DNA of 64,000 nucleotides from Micropterix aruncella (Eukaryota; Arthropoda; Insecta; Lepidoptera; Micropterigidae): positions 1,895,662-1,959,661 of the forward strand of contig OX155967.1 in assembly GCA_944548615.1 (NCBI GenBank), written 5' to 3'. Positions 1-10,879 of the stretch are shown piece after piece. The translations under genes and the position numbers were made by a program. Within the stretch, counting starts at the first letter, position 1. Every line of letters starts with the position of its first letter. The notes beneath the pieces were generated by a model, which did no database searches, was not told the DNA's origin, and worked only from the letters and a program-made list of their open reading frames with translations.

Positions 1-175
1 ATTTACCGCGTGAAATTTGTAGCACCCGACGTTTCGGTGACGTTGCAGCCGCCGTTGTCTAGGGTAGACTCCAGCAGTCTACCCTAGACAATGGCGGCTG
101 CAACGTCACCGAAACGTCGGGTGCTACAAATTTCACGCGGTAAATTCGTTTTCTATCCTATTTATAAGAAGTATT
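1..175. repeat. Foldback element with 70-bp inverted arms
   Basis: Positions 1-70 and 76-145 are inverted copies of each other with one mismatch (C/T in the GGCGG segment), separated by 5 bp (71-75). A related, internally shortened copy lies at 6797-6935. Both copies share the same sequence after the right arm (TTCGTTT..CTATCC), so the unit is a hairpin plus a short non-palindromic tail to about 175. No ORF. The left end may continue beyond the window. Superfamily not recognised. Confidence 0.8.
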
Positions 176-460
176 TCAGTTTGAAAATGTCCTAGGTGAA
201 AAACTTTTAGGCACATTTTTTATATATTTATCTTGATTAACCTCCCTTTTCAAAAGAGCATTTCTATCACAAAACATTACAAAAATAAATCTATAAATAA
301 AACGTCTGTGGAAAAAGTTGTTACTTTGTTTAGAATAAGATTTTATTGGCAAAATTTAAATTGTCACAATTTTGTCCCATCAGAAAAAATGTACCCAAGT
401 TAAAAAAAATCAAGCAAAGTGTGCGAAAACGATATTAACAATATGAATGATGTGCCCTTC

Positions 461-692
461 AAGCCCCGCGACTTCTATATCAAAGTCAACTGAACGCATC
501 CAGGAAAAGAGATTTGATTGGGTTTTTCGTGTCATTCCGTATTCAGTTGTATTTTATTTAAATGCACGATGATATTTGTATCATCGTGCATTTAAATAAA
601 ATACAACTGCTTACGGAATGATACGCAAAACCCAATCAAATCACTTTTCCTGGACGCATTCAGTTGACTTCGATATCGAAGTCGCGGGGCTT
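461..692. repeat. Foldback MITE with 114-bp arms
   Basis: Arm 461-574 pairs with arm 579-692 around a 4-base loop (575-578), with about nine mismatches over 114 bp. Both outer ends read AAGCCCCGCGACTTC when taken inward. It has no coding capacity. No convincing target-site duplication is visible. It is probably a non-autonomous DNA transposon of unknown superfamily. Confidence 0.8.
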
Positions 693-1591
693 AATGTGTT
701 CATCGATATTACGACATTATCTGATTTTTAGAAAAATTATGTCGCCTGCGTTCAGCGTGCCCGATGAAGGGTCTGATCTGATATTGAGCATAATTATTTG
801 ATAGTGCGTTTCCTAGAGAATTGTCGTCTATAATAGCTCTTGAAACTAAAAGTATTGAGATGAAAAGTTTTTTTATGTATCTAGATAATTTAACCCTTTG
901 AGAACCATAAGCTTTGCTAGAGTATGGGAATTTTCAATACATAAACTGTAAAAAGGGAGATGTAAATAAAAACTATGACAAGTTTTGTGAAAATTGGTAC
1001 AGTAGATTTTGTATAAATTGGTGCGACAAGTGTCCCGGTGGTCCATAAAGATTTATAGTTACGACTTTTTCCGAAATTTGATTATTTTATTGTTTAACTC
1101 AGAAATCATACTACTAAAAACGTACTAAAAGAAAAAAAAGCCATAAATATTTCATTTATTATTTATTTAAGATCGCCAGAAATCGTTGGTAGTTTGTGAT
1201 AATTAAAAAAAAATGTATATTTTTAATCAATAATTCATTTATTTTTGCTAATTTTTGCTATTTTAATGTCTCAATAACTTGGAAAAAATATAATTTATGA
1301 ATTCGATAATTTAAAAAATTAATTTTGAAATTATGTGTACCTACACATATTGGGCATTTTTAGTGATTTCTACATTTAGCGATTTTTTCTCGAACACTGT
1401 TGGCACCACTGCAGAAAACGTCAAACAAGACGTGGGCTGTTCGTTTCTGTCAAATGTCAAATTTATGAGGTTATGTTTTACTTGAAGTACTTGAGATTGT
1501 AATGTAATGATTTACTTGAAGTAATCTTGAGAAAAGTAACACTGCAAGTTAATATTGCTGAAACTATTCTATAATAGCTTCGAGTGCTAAT
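693..1591 (+). other. AT-rich upstream region of TTC4
   Basis: No ORF, RNA gene or recognisable repeat is visible. The TTC4 promoter and 5'UTR must lie here or overlap the foldback at 461-692. I see no clear TATA box at a useful distance from the start codon at 1592, so the transcription start is not placed. Confidence 0.35.
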
Positions 1592-1735
1592 ATGTCGGAG
1601 AACGTCCCAAAAATGCCTATGACGGAAGAGGAGAGGTTAGAATTGGCGAAAAAGCTTGACGAAGATTTGGATGCTTTTATAGACGGTTTGGAAAAGAGGC
1701 GATACGAAGATGGCTGGCCGGAGGATCGCTGGGAG
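1592..1735 (+). CDS. TTC4: TTC4 exon 1
   Basis: It starts at ATG 1592 and encodes 48 codons in phase 0, ending ..DRWE before the donor GAG|GTTTGT. The reading frame stays open into the intron to 1867, but that extension has no family similarity, while splicing to 3127 gives the conserved [12 protein letters not shown] junction. Confidence 0.9.
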
Positions 1736-4700
1736 GTTTGTATTATTTTGTTTTTTTATTTCTTTCCACTCAATTGTATAGTTGCGATTGGTGAGACTGC
1801 TGTCTGCCTGTATGTCACTTTCGATCGTCTTGGCCTGTTTGAAAGCAAAATAATAGTGAATATATAGGTTTTCTGGTGTCCTATAGTGTCCTAACTCATT
1901 ATTAATCCGTCAGAGGCCAACAGTGCCTACAGGAATTTTGCGTCGTTTGACAGATCCGCGCGTAACCGTTTCGGGCGGCCCCCATATATATTGTATAAAT
2001 ATATAAAATAAATGACTAATAAGATTAATTACTAGGTAACAACACGGAATTCATGAATAAACGATATTGTTAGTATTTATTCACAAAATTGTCCAAAAAG
2101 TTGTGCCCATTTTTGTGCGCGTGAAGGTTTGGGCTGCCGAGCGGTTAAAGAGGAGCGTATTTAAAATAACGATTTTTGCAGTCGAGTTTGATGCCATTTG
2201 GAAGTGCTCATTTTGCTGTTTTTTAGTGCTTCACTTTAAGATAAATCATCAAAATAGTTTGTGGAACAGTAGAGAACCGTAAGCCCTATTGTCTACACAT
2301 GTTTATTCGCCGTGTCTAAGCGTGGTCGTCAGTGTTAAATGAATCACTGGAAGCTTGTCCACAAACACGGCGGTGGCGGCGTCCGTTTATCCACCGTTTC
2401 CGTGGACAAGCTTCCATAGTGATCCATACCCCACTGACGACACAGTGAATTGACAGTGGATTTTCACAGCAAAAGAAACACAAGAAGGCTCACTCTAGTT
2501 TCTTGTATAAAAATTTTTAAAAAATCATTAATATGCAAGCGTACCTCTTTTATAAATTATCTTTTAAAATTTACCAAATACCTATTATATATGATAGATT
2601 TATTTCGTAATGTTTTGGCTGCATGTAAAGCCGAACTCGTCCTGTGTGATTTGCTCATTCGCAGGGTATTGTGGAAATATTTATGTTTACGTATTAAAAT
2701 ACATAGCAACTCTTCAGATTGGATTGATCAAAGAGTTGCTATGATTGGATTGATCAAAAGGTCGAATTGATCTCCAAGTAGTATCAATTCCCTGAAAGTC
2801 TCAGATGCACAGCCCTCCGTCCGGATATAACTTTTGACTCTCTATCTTGGGCCCTTTTGTAGAATTAACCGTTCCATGGGACTCAACCATCCTAAAAGAC
2901 CAAGAGTACAAATTAAATAAAAACAATGGTTTCGTAAATACCTTCACCTGAAACAGCTTCACTGTTCATCTTCACACTGTTTTTTCCCTCCTGTATTCCT
3001 GCAGAGTACGGCTGATTGAAATTGTATTCACCGGCAATTAACACAGGTGCGGTCACACTTCACACGGTAGGATAACCTCACTAGACTCCATAGCAACTTA
3101 TTTTTTCTATTCATCTTTCTCTTTAGGAAGAGATGGATAAACATCCATTTTTCATGAAATCGGCACCGCAAGACGGCCAGCAGATGTCTCCCTTAGCTGA
3201 AGGCTTGGCAAGGCTCAAATATGACCCCGAAGAAAATACTGCAATGGAATTGGCAAACAGCTATAAAGAAGATGGCAACTTTAACTACAAGCATAAGAAC
3301 TACCGATTAGCGATTATTGGGTGAGTTTTGCATTATTTTCTTAGGCACCCGTAATTGGGAGTTAGCAATCATCAGAGCAATCCTTACTTTGCTAACAGCA
3401 GTTAGTTAGCTAGTTAGTTTTCCTGGGCTATTTCCCGCACTTGACCTCTTGATTGGGCCGTTGTGCGTGGCTCATGTTTCTATTTATGTTACTCCAGCCA
3501 ATCCAGGCTGTCCCAGAAGGTTAGCAGCCTGTTTAGGTTGCTACAGGCCTCCGGGACAGATGCTGGAGATTGTAGTATTCTTGCCCGTTACTCTGCCATG
3601 CTCCTGCATTCCATGAGCACATGCTGTGGCGTCTCTTCTTCCTCCATGCATCCTCTGCATAGAGGGCTGTCTGTCACACCTATGCTAACAGCAGACAAGT
3701 AATTCTTCCGATGTTATTCTGTTGCAAGTTTTTTAACCACGAGTTTTGTCATCTCCCTAGCCCTCATTAACCCATTAATTTTTCCCGCATAATCAGGTTC
3801 GTTCGTTACTATGTCCGGGATAGGATAGGACACATCTCTCCAAAAGTATGCAGCCTGCATGGCGTCGTCTTTCGCCTCTTGCAGGTGCTGGTGTGTGATG
3901 GATGTTGACAATTGCGGCAGGATGAGAGGTGGTGGTCATCCTGCAGCATTCCACAGTTCGCATATTGGATTCTCTGTATAGCCTCAGCGGATGAGGTTGG
4001 CTCGGCATCATGTCACACGTAGAGTATTCTCAGTCTGTTGAGACTACGCCAGGTGGTATAGGGTAGATGGGAACCCGGGGCCATCTCTTTCTTTACGTCC
4101 TCGCCAAGTGCAGCCCTCCATTGAGTGATGCGGTTCAAAAATTAACTGCCTTGGAGTGGTTGTGTGCGGATCAACAATGACTTTTGCGGTTTGAGGGGAT
4201 TGTGGTGTGGTTCTTGCCCGTGCAGTGGGTGTCTTGGGTCTTCTTTCACCTATAGGCATTCCGAATCAGGAAGGACACGACGTATTGCAGGGGGAGCAAT
4301 CCCAATGAGCGACCAAGGCAGCGTTGTCTGCGTGGTTGAAGTGGCGTAGATCTGGCAAAATGGGTTGATCGTCCGTGTAAGATGTTGAAGATTAAAGGAG
4401 TTAGCACTCCGCTTTGGGGTAAGCTGTTATTTTGTCTACGCCGCCTGCTGTTCAGCTCGGTGGGAAAATCCCACCGAGCTGAACAGAGAAAACTCCGTTA
4501 CTTAGAAATTTTGCGATGGTTTACATTAATCCATAGTCCTTGGTGGGGTTGTACAGCTTACGGAGAAGGAGATTGTTATTTACGGTGTTAAATGCCGCTG
4601 ATAGGTCTACGAAAGCAATTCCAGTGATTTTCCCCCTCTGGTTTCTGTTTTCGATGTATTCTATGAGGTTTATTTAGGACTTGTCCGCAGCCTGATTTAC

Positions 4701-7700
4701 CAAGGCGGATGCCAGCTTGCTCTGGTATTAGCTTTTCGTCAATACTATCCCATATTTTGTTGAGGATCATTGTCTTCAGGATTTTTATATTAAATGACAT
4801 AAAAGTGAGATAGGGCGGTAGTTTTTGGCATCTTTAGGATCTTTCCCAGGTTTCCGCTTTGCGCCAGAGTCTGCTTAATCAGTTGTAGTGTAATGTCTGT
4901 GAATTCGAACACACGTGAGAATCGTAGCATGGTCGCTTCCTTCCGATATCGGACGCGGCACACAAAGAATAAAAATGACTCATGTTTCTTTAACAGCATA
5001 GTAGAGCCACATCTCGGTTGCCAGGGGGGCTATTTAATTTCCCCATCATGTAATTGGCAAACACGGAAAGACTGGTGGTAGTAGAACAAGCAGGACGATA
5101 CCCATCTGGGTCGTGCAACAGCATACGACATGACATTACTGTTCTTCTTAGGTCGACCTAACTCACGGTTCTACTCCCATCCGGTAGCCTCTTCGAAGAG
5201 GGACTTAACCTGGAAGGGCCGCTGTGAACTCTGCATGCTGCATGCAACCTGCAGTCGTAGACAGTTAGGATCAGAAGCGCGGATCTGGGAGAAAACCTCA
5301 GATGGAACTGGGCGGTTAGTGTACTAGGCCGTGCCAGCCACACTTACGCAATCCGGCGAATAACCGGGGGAGTCCGGAGACAAACGTTTACTAAAATTTG
5401 AGGGTATCTACTATCTGTCGACCTGATGTCTCATATCCTTAGAAACGATCAGTTGGCAATCCAATCCCGAGTGTTCTTGGCTTGCAAAAGGCACAGATTC
5501 GTGATAAATTCATTATAACACTTACCGCTAACTTCAGGTAGAGGTCAGCGAGCGACATCGTATCTGTGACTAGAGTGGAGAGTGGAAAAATCCATCCAAT
5601 TCTGCTCAATGCTTTCTATAAAAAACTTGTATGCGTTTTTAATCTTGTTTATTACAGTGGCCTGTACATTTTTAAATAGTTGCTTATGGTACTGACAGCT
5701 GTCATGTTTTTAGCATTTATGTTCTCTCGCATGTTAAGCCTGTCACAGTTGAGCCTGTCCGGGTGGCCTCTTGGACTTTTCTTAGATTCGCTTAAAGGTT
5801 TGTGATGGGTGATCCCAGTGATTTCATCAAGTCCAGCTCTCGACGGTAGATCCCGCTCCCGGTATTTTTGTAAAACTACTTCTCTTCAGCTTCGCTGTAT
5901 CCTCTCATGAAGCAAGAGGTTCAGATCTTTACTCTTTAATACCTTTTAAAATTTGATTCCACTTTGTCATTATTTTTGTTAATAGGTATACAGAAGGCAT
6001 CAAGATACGATGCGGCGACCCATTAATAGAAGCCAGTCTCTACAACAACAGAGCGGCTTGCCACTGGGAGTTGCAGAATTATAGATCGTGCCTTAACGAT
6101 AGTGAGAAAGCGCTCTCTTTCAACGTGGCACATCGTAAAGCAAGAGCCAGAGCGATCCGTGCGGCACTTAAGACCTGCCGTTTCGATACTGCAATAGGAC
6201 ACTGCGAGGCTATCTTAACCGAAACCCCCGATGATAAGGAAGTTTTAGGTTGGTAGTTTTTTTTTCTACAGAGTATTTCCAGTTTGTCCATGCTGAAATC
6301 TTTCGCAGAAAATTTATGCTAAGATCATAGCTAACCAAAATGTATGAACATACTCTTTACAAGACGTTCACTTTAACTAGGCTGAAAGCAACTCTTTTTC
6401 TCGGAAGATGATCCCCATTGTTAAATTACGAAGTTCCTTATCGTTCAAAACCTTTCAAGAGATAACTGTGTATGTGAAACAAAACATGAAAAACGGTCCG
6501 GTAGCATAGTGATTAGGTCGCCTGTAAGGTTCCGAGCTCGATTCCCTGCTGGGTCACCATTTTCCGTTGGAAGAAAATTAACGGAATTGAATTTCAATTC
6601 TGTTCATCGAATGCAATAATAAGTTCGCACACTTTACACGCAGTAAGAGGTATTTAGAAAATCCAAAAATGTACTGGTGATTCAATTATTATGCTCGCTA
6701 CTGTACTTACGGTCAAGTTACAGGTGACTAGTCTCTACATAGGACTTAAACTTTTGAATAAATTGCCTGATAAATTAAAGGTGATTAAAAACATTGATTT
6801 ACCGTGTGAAATTTGTAGCACCCGACCAACCCTCAGTCTACCCTGGAAAACGGCGGCTGCAACGTCACCGAAACGAGGGGTGCTACAAATTTCACGCTAT
6901 AAATTCGTTTCTATCCTATTTATAAGATCCATTCAGGTGTTATTGTCAGTTGTTTATTATAGCCTTTTTACTTTCCTGGCCCACGAACCGCCAAAGAGAG
7001 AAAGCATTTTGAGCCCCCCCCCCCCCCTTAGATGATTATTTCTACTTAGTCCTTCCTACACAATTGTGAAGTTTTAATGGAAATAAATACTCTGAATTCT
7101 CTGTTGCCTATTCCTGCTAGATCTTAAAACACACAAAATGTGCCTTTTTTCCAGCAACAGTTTATTTTCCCACATTAGTAATAGCATAGCATGTCTTTAA
7201 CGTTTCGGAAGCCAGCCTTCGCGCGCGAAAACGGCGCTGCAAATTTTAGACCGATTTTGTATGTAACAATATATATTTTTTAATGATTTATCTCTTGCCA
7301 CCCACTAATCAATCTTGCCAGTCATGCATATCACATATTTATATAATAAATATGGAGACCGGCCGAAATGGCTTTGCCTGGATCTGTTAACCACAGCAAC
7401 CACCGATTTGCATTTTTAGCCTCCCAGAGGTTAATGAACAACAGAAACGACTAAGACTAAATCTTCCATATTAATTTCTTTTATTAGGTTGGTACGCATC
7501 TGCAAAAAAGGATAGGGCGACGCTGGAGAGGGATCGCAGGAAAAACGACTAAGACTAAATCTTCCATATTAATTTCTTTTATTAGGTTGGTACGCATCTG
7601 CAAAAAAGGATAGGGCGACGCTGGAGAGGGATCGCAGGAAAAAGGAGATCGCCGATAAGAAAGCCAACGCTGAAACCGAACGGCTATTATCACTGATTCG

Positions 7701-8124
7701 TTCCAGGGGTGTCCGTATCGACGGAGACGATTTGGATTTATCCGCTTTAGAACCGACAGTTCCGTCAGCGCGGGGATCACGCGTGAAACTGGTGGGCGAC
7801 CTCCTACATTGGCCCGTCCTCATTCTGTACCCGGAGTTTAACACGACCGACTTCATAGCCGAATGCTCCGAAGATGTGCCGCTCTTCGACCAACTCGAGC
7901 AGCTGTTTCCAGCACCGTGGGACGAAAAATCCTCATACAGAATTGAGAACATCAACGTTTATTTTGAAGGCAATGACGGAAAAGCGCATAAGGTTGACCC
8001 GCATTCAAATTTAAGAGATGTTTTGATAGCAAAATACTTTACCGTGCGGGCGGGTACACCTTCGTTTTTAATTGTCGTTAAAAATAGTGCTGCGGAGGAA
8101 TCATTTTTGAAGTTGAACACGTAA
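1592..8124 (+). CDS. TTC4: TTC4, tetratricopeptide repeat co-chaperone (gene span, four coding exons)
   Basis: Coding exons are 1592-1735, 3127-3320, 5986-6248 and 7586-8124; joined they give 1140 nt, or 379 aa, close to the 387 aa of human TTC4. The order matches the family: an N-terminal DAFIDGL..W segment ending in a D-K-H-P-F-F-M motif, TPR repeats at about residues 88-198, a charged helical linker, and the C-terminal TTC4/Cns1 'wheel' domain (WPVLILYPE, then the FLIVV core). TTC4 and yeast Cns1 bind the C-termini of HSP90 and HSP70 and support chaperone cycles in cytosol and nucleus (family knowledge). All introns follow GT-AG and keep the reading frame. Introns 2 and 3 are full of LINE, SINE and Rep-A debris. 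Oddity: the last intron's acceptor is duplicated in tandem, see 7448-7643. Confidence 0.93.
2325..2441. repeat. Small inverted-repeat element in TTC4 intron 1
   Basis: About 47 bp at the left (GTCGTCAGTG.. to ..GGAAGCTTGTCCAC) is inverted at the right (..GTGGACAAGCTTCC to ..CACTGACGAC), with a small indel and a few mismatches. The centre is a GC-rich spacer. It looks like a short non-autonomous foldback element; superfamily unknown. Confidence 0.65.
2762..2985 (+). mobile_element. Fragment of R2/NeSL-type LINE (RLE domain)
   Basis: This is a degenerate copy of the sequence at 42700-42900, covering the frame around the catalytic P-D and E-L-T-V-P-W motifs of the restriction-like endonuclease. 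The expected PD motif is damaged and the frame is broken. It is 5'-truncated and also lacks the family's usual 3' end. Confidence 0.65.
3127..3320 (+). CDS. TTC4: TTC4 exon 2
   Basis: Acceptor CTCTTTAG|GAAGAG and donor ATTGG|GTGAGT. It encodes [10 protein letters not shown], the linker, and the first TPR helices (NSYKEDGN.. to ..YRLAIIG). It ends two bases into a codon, which exon 3 completes as glycine. Confidence 0.92.
3455..4080 (-). mobile_element. C-terminal debris of Jockey/R1-type LINEs
   Basis: Two adjoining minus-strand pieces. 4080-3720 reads like the Jockey-type C-terminal region (the SLNRLRTG..RC motif and a cysteine-rich IC-E-CG segment). 3712-3463 reads as the zinc-knuckle tail of an RNase H-bearing LINE ([17 protein letters not shown]). 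Frames are broken. They may be two different elements joined end to end. Confidence 0.65.
4370..4900 (-). mobile_element. Jockey-clade reverse transcriptase fragment
   Basis: The minus strand between 4800 and 4588 encodes the RT segment around [20 protein letters not shown], a typical Jockey-clade RT motif block, followed by a degraded A-motif region. Stops and frameshifts show that it is dead. It lies in TTC4 intron 2 in antisense orientation. Confidence 0.75.
4448..4486. repeat. Perfect 18-bp hairpin
   Basis: CTGTTCAGCTCGGTGGGA is followed after about three bases by its exact reverse complement. It interrupts the Jockey RT remnant and probably marks a small rearrangement, not a regulatory element. 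Confidence 0.6.
5090..5610 (+). repeat. Rep-A copy 1 (divergent)
   Basis: It aligns by eye with the Rep-A copies at 27684 and 53083: CTAACTCACGGTTC, then CATCCGGTAGCCTC, and the later GGAGTC..GGAGA and TCAGGTAGAGG segments in the same order. It is truncated at the 3' end, lacking the GTTCGCCCGTTGTAG terminus. No ORF of note. Confidence 0.65.
5986..6248 (+). CDS. TTC4: TTC4 exon 3
   Basis: Acceptor TTAATAG|GTATACAG and donor TTTTAG|GTTGGT. It encodes the middle of the TPR domain ([11 protein letters not shown].. , [19 protein letters not shown]), closely matching the TTC4 family pattern YTNRAAA..LGN. It ends one base into a codon. Confidence 0.92.
6486..6640 (+). mobile_element. tRNA-derived SINE
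   Basis: The head is tRNA-like: an A-box-like TAGCATAGTGATTAGG and a B-box-like GCTCGATTCCC, followed by GGGTCACCA. After the head comes ATTTTCCGTTGG and an AACGGAATTG tail that is shared with the minus-strand copy at 56414-56655. The acceptor and anticodon arms are not intact, so this is a SINE, not a tRNA gene. Confidence 0.75.
6675..6796 (+). mobile_element. LINE C-terminal fragment
   Basis: A short frame reads [19 protein letters not shown], the conserved block near the C-terminus of many CR1/Jockey-type LINE proteins (Y-x-G-x-K-L-x-N-x-L-P). The foldback at 6797 cuts it off immediately downstream. Confidence 0.6.
6797..6935. repeat. Second copy of the 1-175 foldback, shortened
   Basis: Left end TTTACCGTGTGAAATTTG and right end GTGCTACAAATTTCACG are inverted. 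Most of the central left arm is deleted compared with the copy at 1-145. The tail TTCGTTTCTATCC is shared with 146-175. Confidence 0.75.
7448..7643 (+). repeat. 98-bp tandem duplication across TTC4 intron 3 acceptor
   Basis: Units 7448-7545 and 7546-7643 are identical as far as I can read. Each holds the polypyrimidine tract, the acceptor TTATTAG and the first 58 bp or so of coding sequence. The duplication gives acceptors at 7487/7488 and 7585/7586. From the first acceptor the frame runs into TAA after about 20 codons; from the second it is open to the real stop. Confidence 0.92.
7586..8124 (+). CDS. TTC4: TTC4 exon 4
   Basis: Using the distal acceptor (TTATTAG|GTTGG), this exon encodes the charged linker ([20 protein letters not shown]) and the entire C-terminal wheel domain, ending ..LKLNT and TAA at 8122-8124. 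The family landmarks [19 protein letters not shown] and FLIVV are intact. Confidence 0.92.
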
Positions 8125-8128
8125 TAAA
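8123..8128 (+). promoter_or_regulatory. Candidate polyadenylation signal of TTC4
   Basis: AATAAA overlaps the stop codon region (GTAATAAAAC). No other clear AATAAA follows before the LINE copy at 8175, so the 3'UTR may be very short. Confidence 0.5.
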
Positions 8129-8174
8129 ACATTTTGATTTTTGAGGTAATTTCTTTTTTTTCATACTACTGAGT

Positions 8175-9200
8175 ATATATAAATAAAATACAAATGGAGC
8201 TGCCATGGAATTCACCAACCGAAGTCTGGCCCATCATAGTATTATAACACTTCTGGGGAGTGAGCAGTGGATTCCAGACTAACGACCGGCTGTGGTAGGT
8301 TTAGGACAGCTGTTTTGCCACATGTGATCACCTTACCACCCATTCAATCCCCCTTCGAAGCCATAGAATTTGAGATGCGGAAATTGCAGTTTTAGATAAA
8401 TTTTTTTTAAGGAGTTGATTATTTTTCTAGAGAGACTAAGATCTTTAAAAAGCTGAAACAGAGATTTAGCTGGCAGGCCACGAGCACCAACTTCCACCGT
8501 GTGAAGGTGAACAGTGAAGCCGTTCCAGGTGACAGCGTTTGCGAGATCATGGTATTTATTTAATTTGTACTCGTGGTCTTTCTACTTAATTCTACGATAA
8601 GGGCCATCTTCCGAGATAGAGAGTAAAGAGTTATATCTGGATGCAGAGCTGTGCATCCGAGACTTTCAGGGAATTTATACTGTTTAGGGACCGAATCGAC
8701 CTCCAGAATCCAAACTGAAGCTTTCTCGATTGTTGAGAAAGGTTTTGTAGTGAAATGTTTTTTGCCTTAAGAGCCATTCCACACAAACTGTATTAGAGGT
8801 TTCGAGGATACTGTCAAACCCTTGTTGGCACGTGCCACTGAGAGGCTAATTACCACAAAGGACTTTGTCGTGGCGGTAAGTGTACCGTCCTTCATCTAAG
8901 GCCACCTTGCGGCCAGCTAGAATATGTCTAGCTGTGCAAGGGGTATTGCTACAAAGAGGACAATAGCTCCAACGAGCGAGGTTACTGGAGTCTGGAAGTG
9001 TATGCTGAAAGGCATTTAAATAAAATTTCAGCATCTCTGGCGTCCAGTCATACAACATTACTTTCCAGTGCATTGGAGGAGGAATGCAAAAGTCTGCAAT
9101 CATTCTGGCATTGAAGGCCAATAGCGTGAGCCATGCTATTGCTCTCGTAATCTCCCTGCAAGAGATACTTCTTTAAGTCCACATTGCTTATGGTTGTACT
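8175..9200 (-). mobile_element. R2/NeSL-type LINE, 5'-truncated copy B
   Basis: This is the reverse-strand homologue of 42166-43215. In minus orientation it carries the zinc-knuckle region ([15 protein letters not shown], then YRHDKV), the [15 protein letters not shown] linker, a damaged endonuclease region, and the family 3' end. The last cysteine of the zinc knuckle is replaced (LAGR instead of LAGC) and there are several indels. It lies directly downstream of TTC4 in opposite orientation. Confidence 0.8.
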
Positions 9201-10879
9201 GTTAGTTTTACCCAAAAAAGCTTTCCCATATAAATGCCAAAAATTTTTTTTCACGATTTTTCTCTAAACATCTCTTGAATGGAGTTATCGGGGTTGAAGT
9301 GATCGAAAGAGCTAAATTGTGTTTTGCGACTTTTTAAGTATCTCTTTAGCTTGATTAAATATCAGATCGGTTTTACTCAAAAAAAGACTCAAAAAAAATT
9401 ATTAAGTACTAGAAATTACATTCTAGATATCTCCTAAAGGCAGTAATCGAAAAAAGGGAAATATATAAATTGAAGATAAAAAACATTTTAGGGAGAATAC
9501 TCGGCTTTTAAAATTAAGTTAGAGGTAAAAGGGGAAAACGATATCTCAATAACCAATGTAGGCAGAAAAGTAAAATTTGGGAAAAATATTCTAGTTTTAA
9601 AATAATGAGATTGGTATTTGACGGATTTTCAAAATTTAACCCGGGGAGGGGGGGGGGGGGGGACAAAGGAGTTTCATATTTTATCCTTGAAAAAGGATAA
9701 AATATAAAATTGGATTTTACAATTTTGTTAATATATCTAAAGCCCAGTGAATTAGATTATACAATACAATACAATCAACTACTCCAGTAGATAGGCATTC
9801 CTACACTTGGATGCGTCACAAAATTAAATGCTAAAAATTTCATTATTATAAACATAACTATCGTGATAGTTGTCATGGCTGTAATATTATATTTAATATT
9901 ACCTACATACAAATAATCAAAATATGCTAATGTGATGAGTCAGGGAGAATAATATATTAAAATAGAAATGCAAATTCTATGTAGAATAATAGAATTTAAT
10001 TAAAATTTCTCCATATAAATACTTAGAAATTATATTCAGGATTTTTTATAAACAACTCTTTAAGGGGAAATCGGTTAAAAGGGAAAATATATTTCTGCTA
10101 GTAAAGTGAGTCGGGGGAAAAACTCTAATTTTAAAATATTGAGAACTCGAAAAATAAAAAAAACGCAATATTTTCGATAACATTCTTTTTATTTATTAGA
10201 ATACATTATTGTATCCGATACATGGAGCACATTTAGATCTTTTGTTAATAAATTGATGGCGAAAAATTTTTACATCATTGTTCACGAATTTTACAGTTGA
10301 ATTTGTTTATATTTTATCTACACCGGTGAGCGATAAAATCGAATTTCCATAAAAACAGCCACTTATGTGATTGTTAAGGACACTTAATACGCCCACTTAT
10401 CCAATTTATTACAGTTTATAATGTGGATTTTCTTGATAACTTCTAATGTGCATCATCAGTTCATTTCAAGATAGTTAAGATTACACTAGTCAACACATTT
10501 GAACTTTTTCCTACATCTGGTTTGTACATTTTGTTCATGTGGGTGGATTTACCTAATTTTAGGTGATGAATTCACTGGTAAAAATAGTTTTTCTGTATCG
10601 CCCCAAATTTCCTAGATACACAGCAGAATCAAAAAAAGTAATGGCGAATGTCGACAGAATTAAAACAACAAAGAAATACATAATCAAAACTTTAGAATGT
10701 ATATATTGTAATGTGTTGGGTCCTTACCTATGAAGTTGCTGTTTTATAAAGGAAATTTAAAGTCAAAAACTTTGTATGAAAAATATATATTTAATTAATA
10801 GAAATATTAACCCCTATTATCTATGCAGATTTGTCGTTTCAATGGGAGTTGCTTAATTACTCTGCTGTAAAACTCTCGT
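9201..10879. other. AT-rich intergenic stretch without genes
   Basis: I see no coding sequence or known element. It contains a G-run of about 20 bases near 9641-9661, followed by a short inverted pair (ATATTTTATCC and GGATAAAATAT). The rest is low-complexity A/T sequence. Confidence 0.5.

Noticed and set aside
1736..1867. Extension of TTC4 exon 1 to a 91-aa protein
   Set aside because: The part after the donor at 1736 is hydrophobic and unlike TTC4, while splicing to 3127 restores the conserved sequence.
6486..6560. Possible functional tRNA gene
   Set aside because: A- and B-box-like sequences are present but no complete cloverleaf, and a second copy with the same non-tRNA tail exists. It is a SINE.
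9636..9666. G-quadruplex or promoter signal
   Set aside because: It is a simple G homopolymer in gene-free DNA; length may even be a sequencing artefact.
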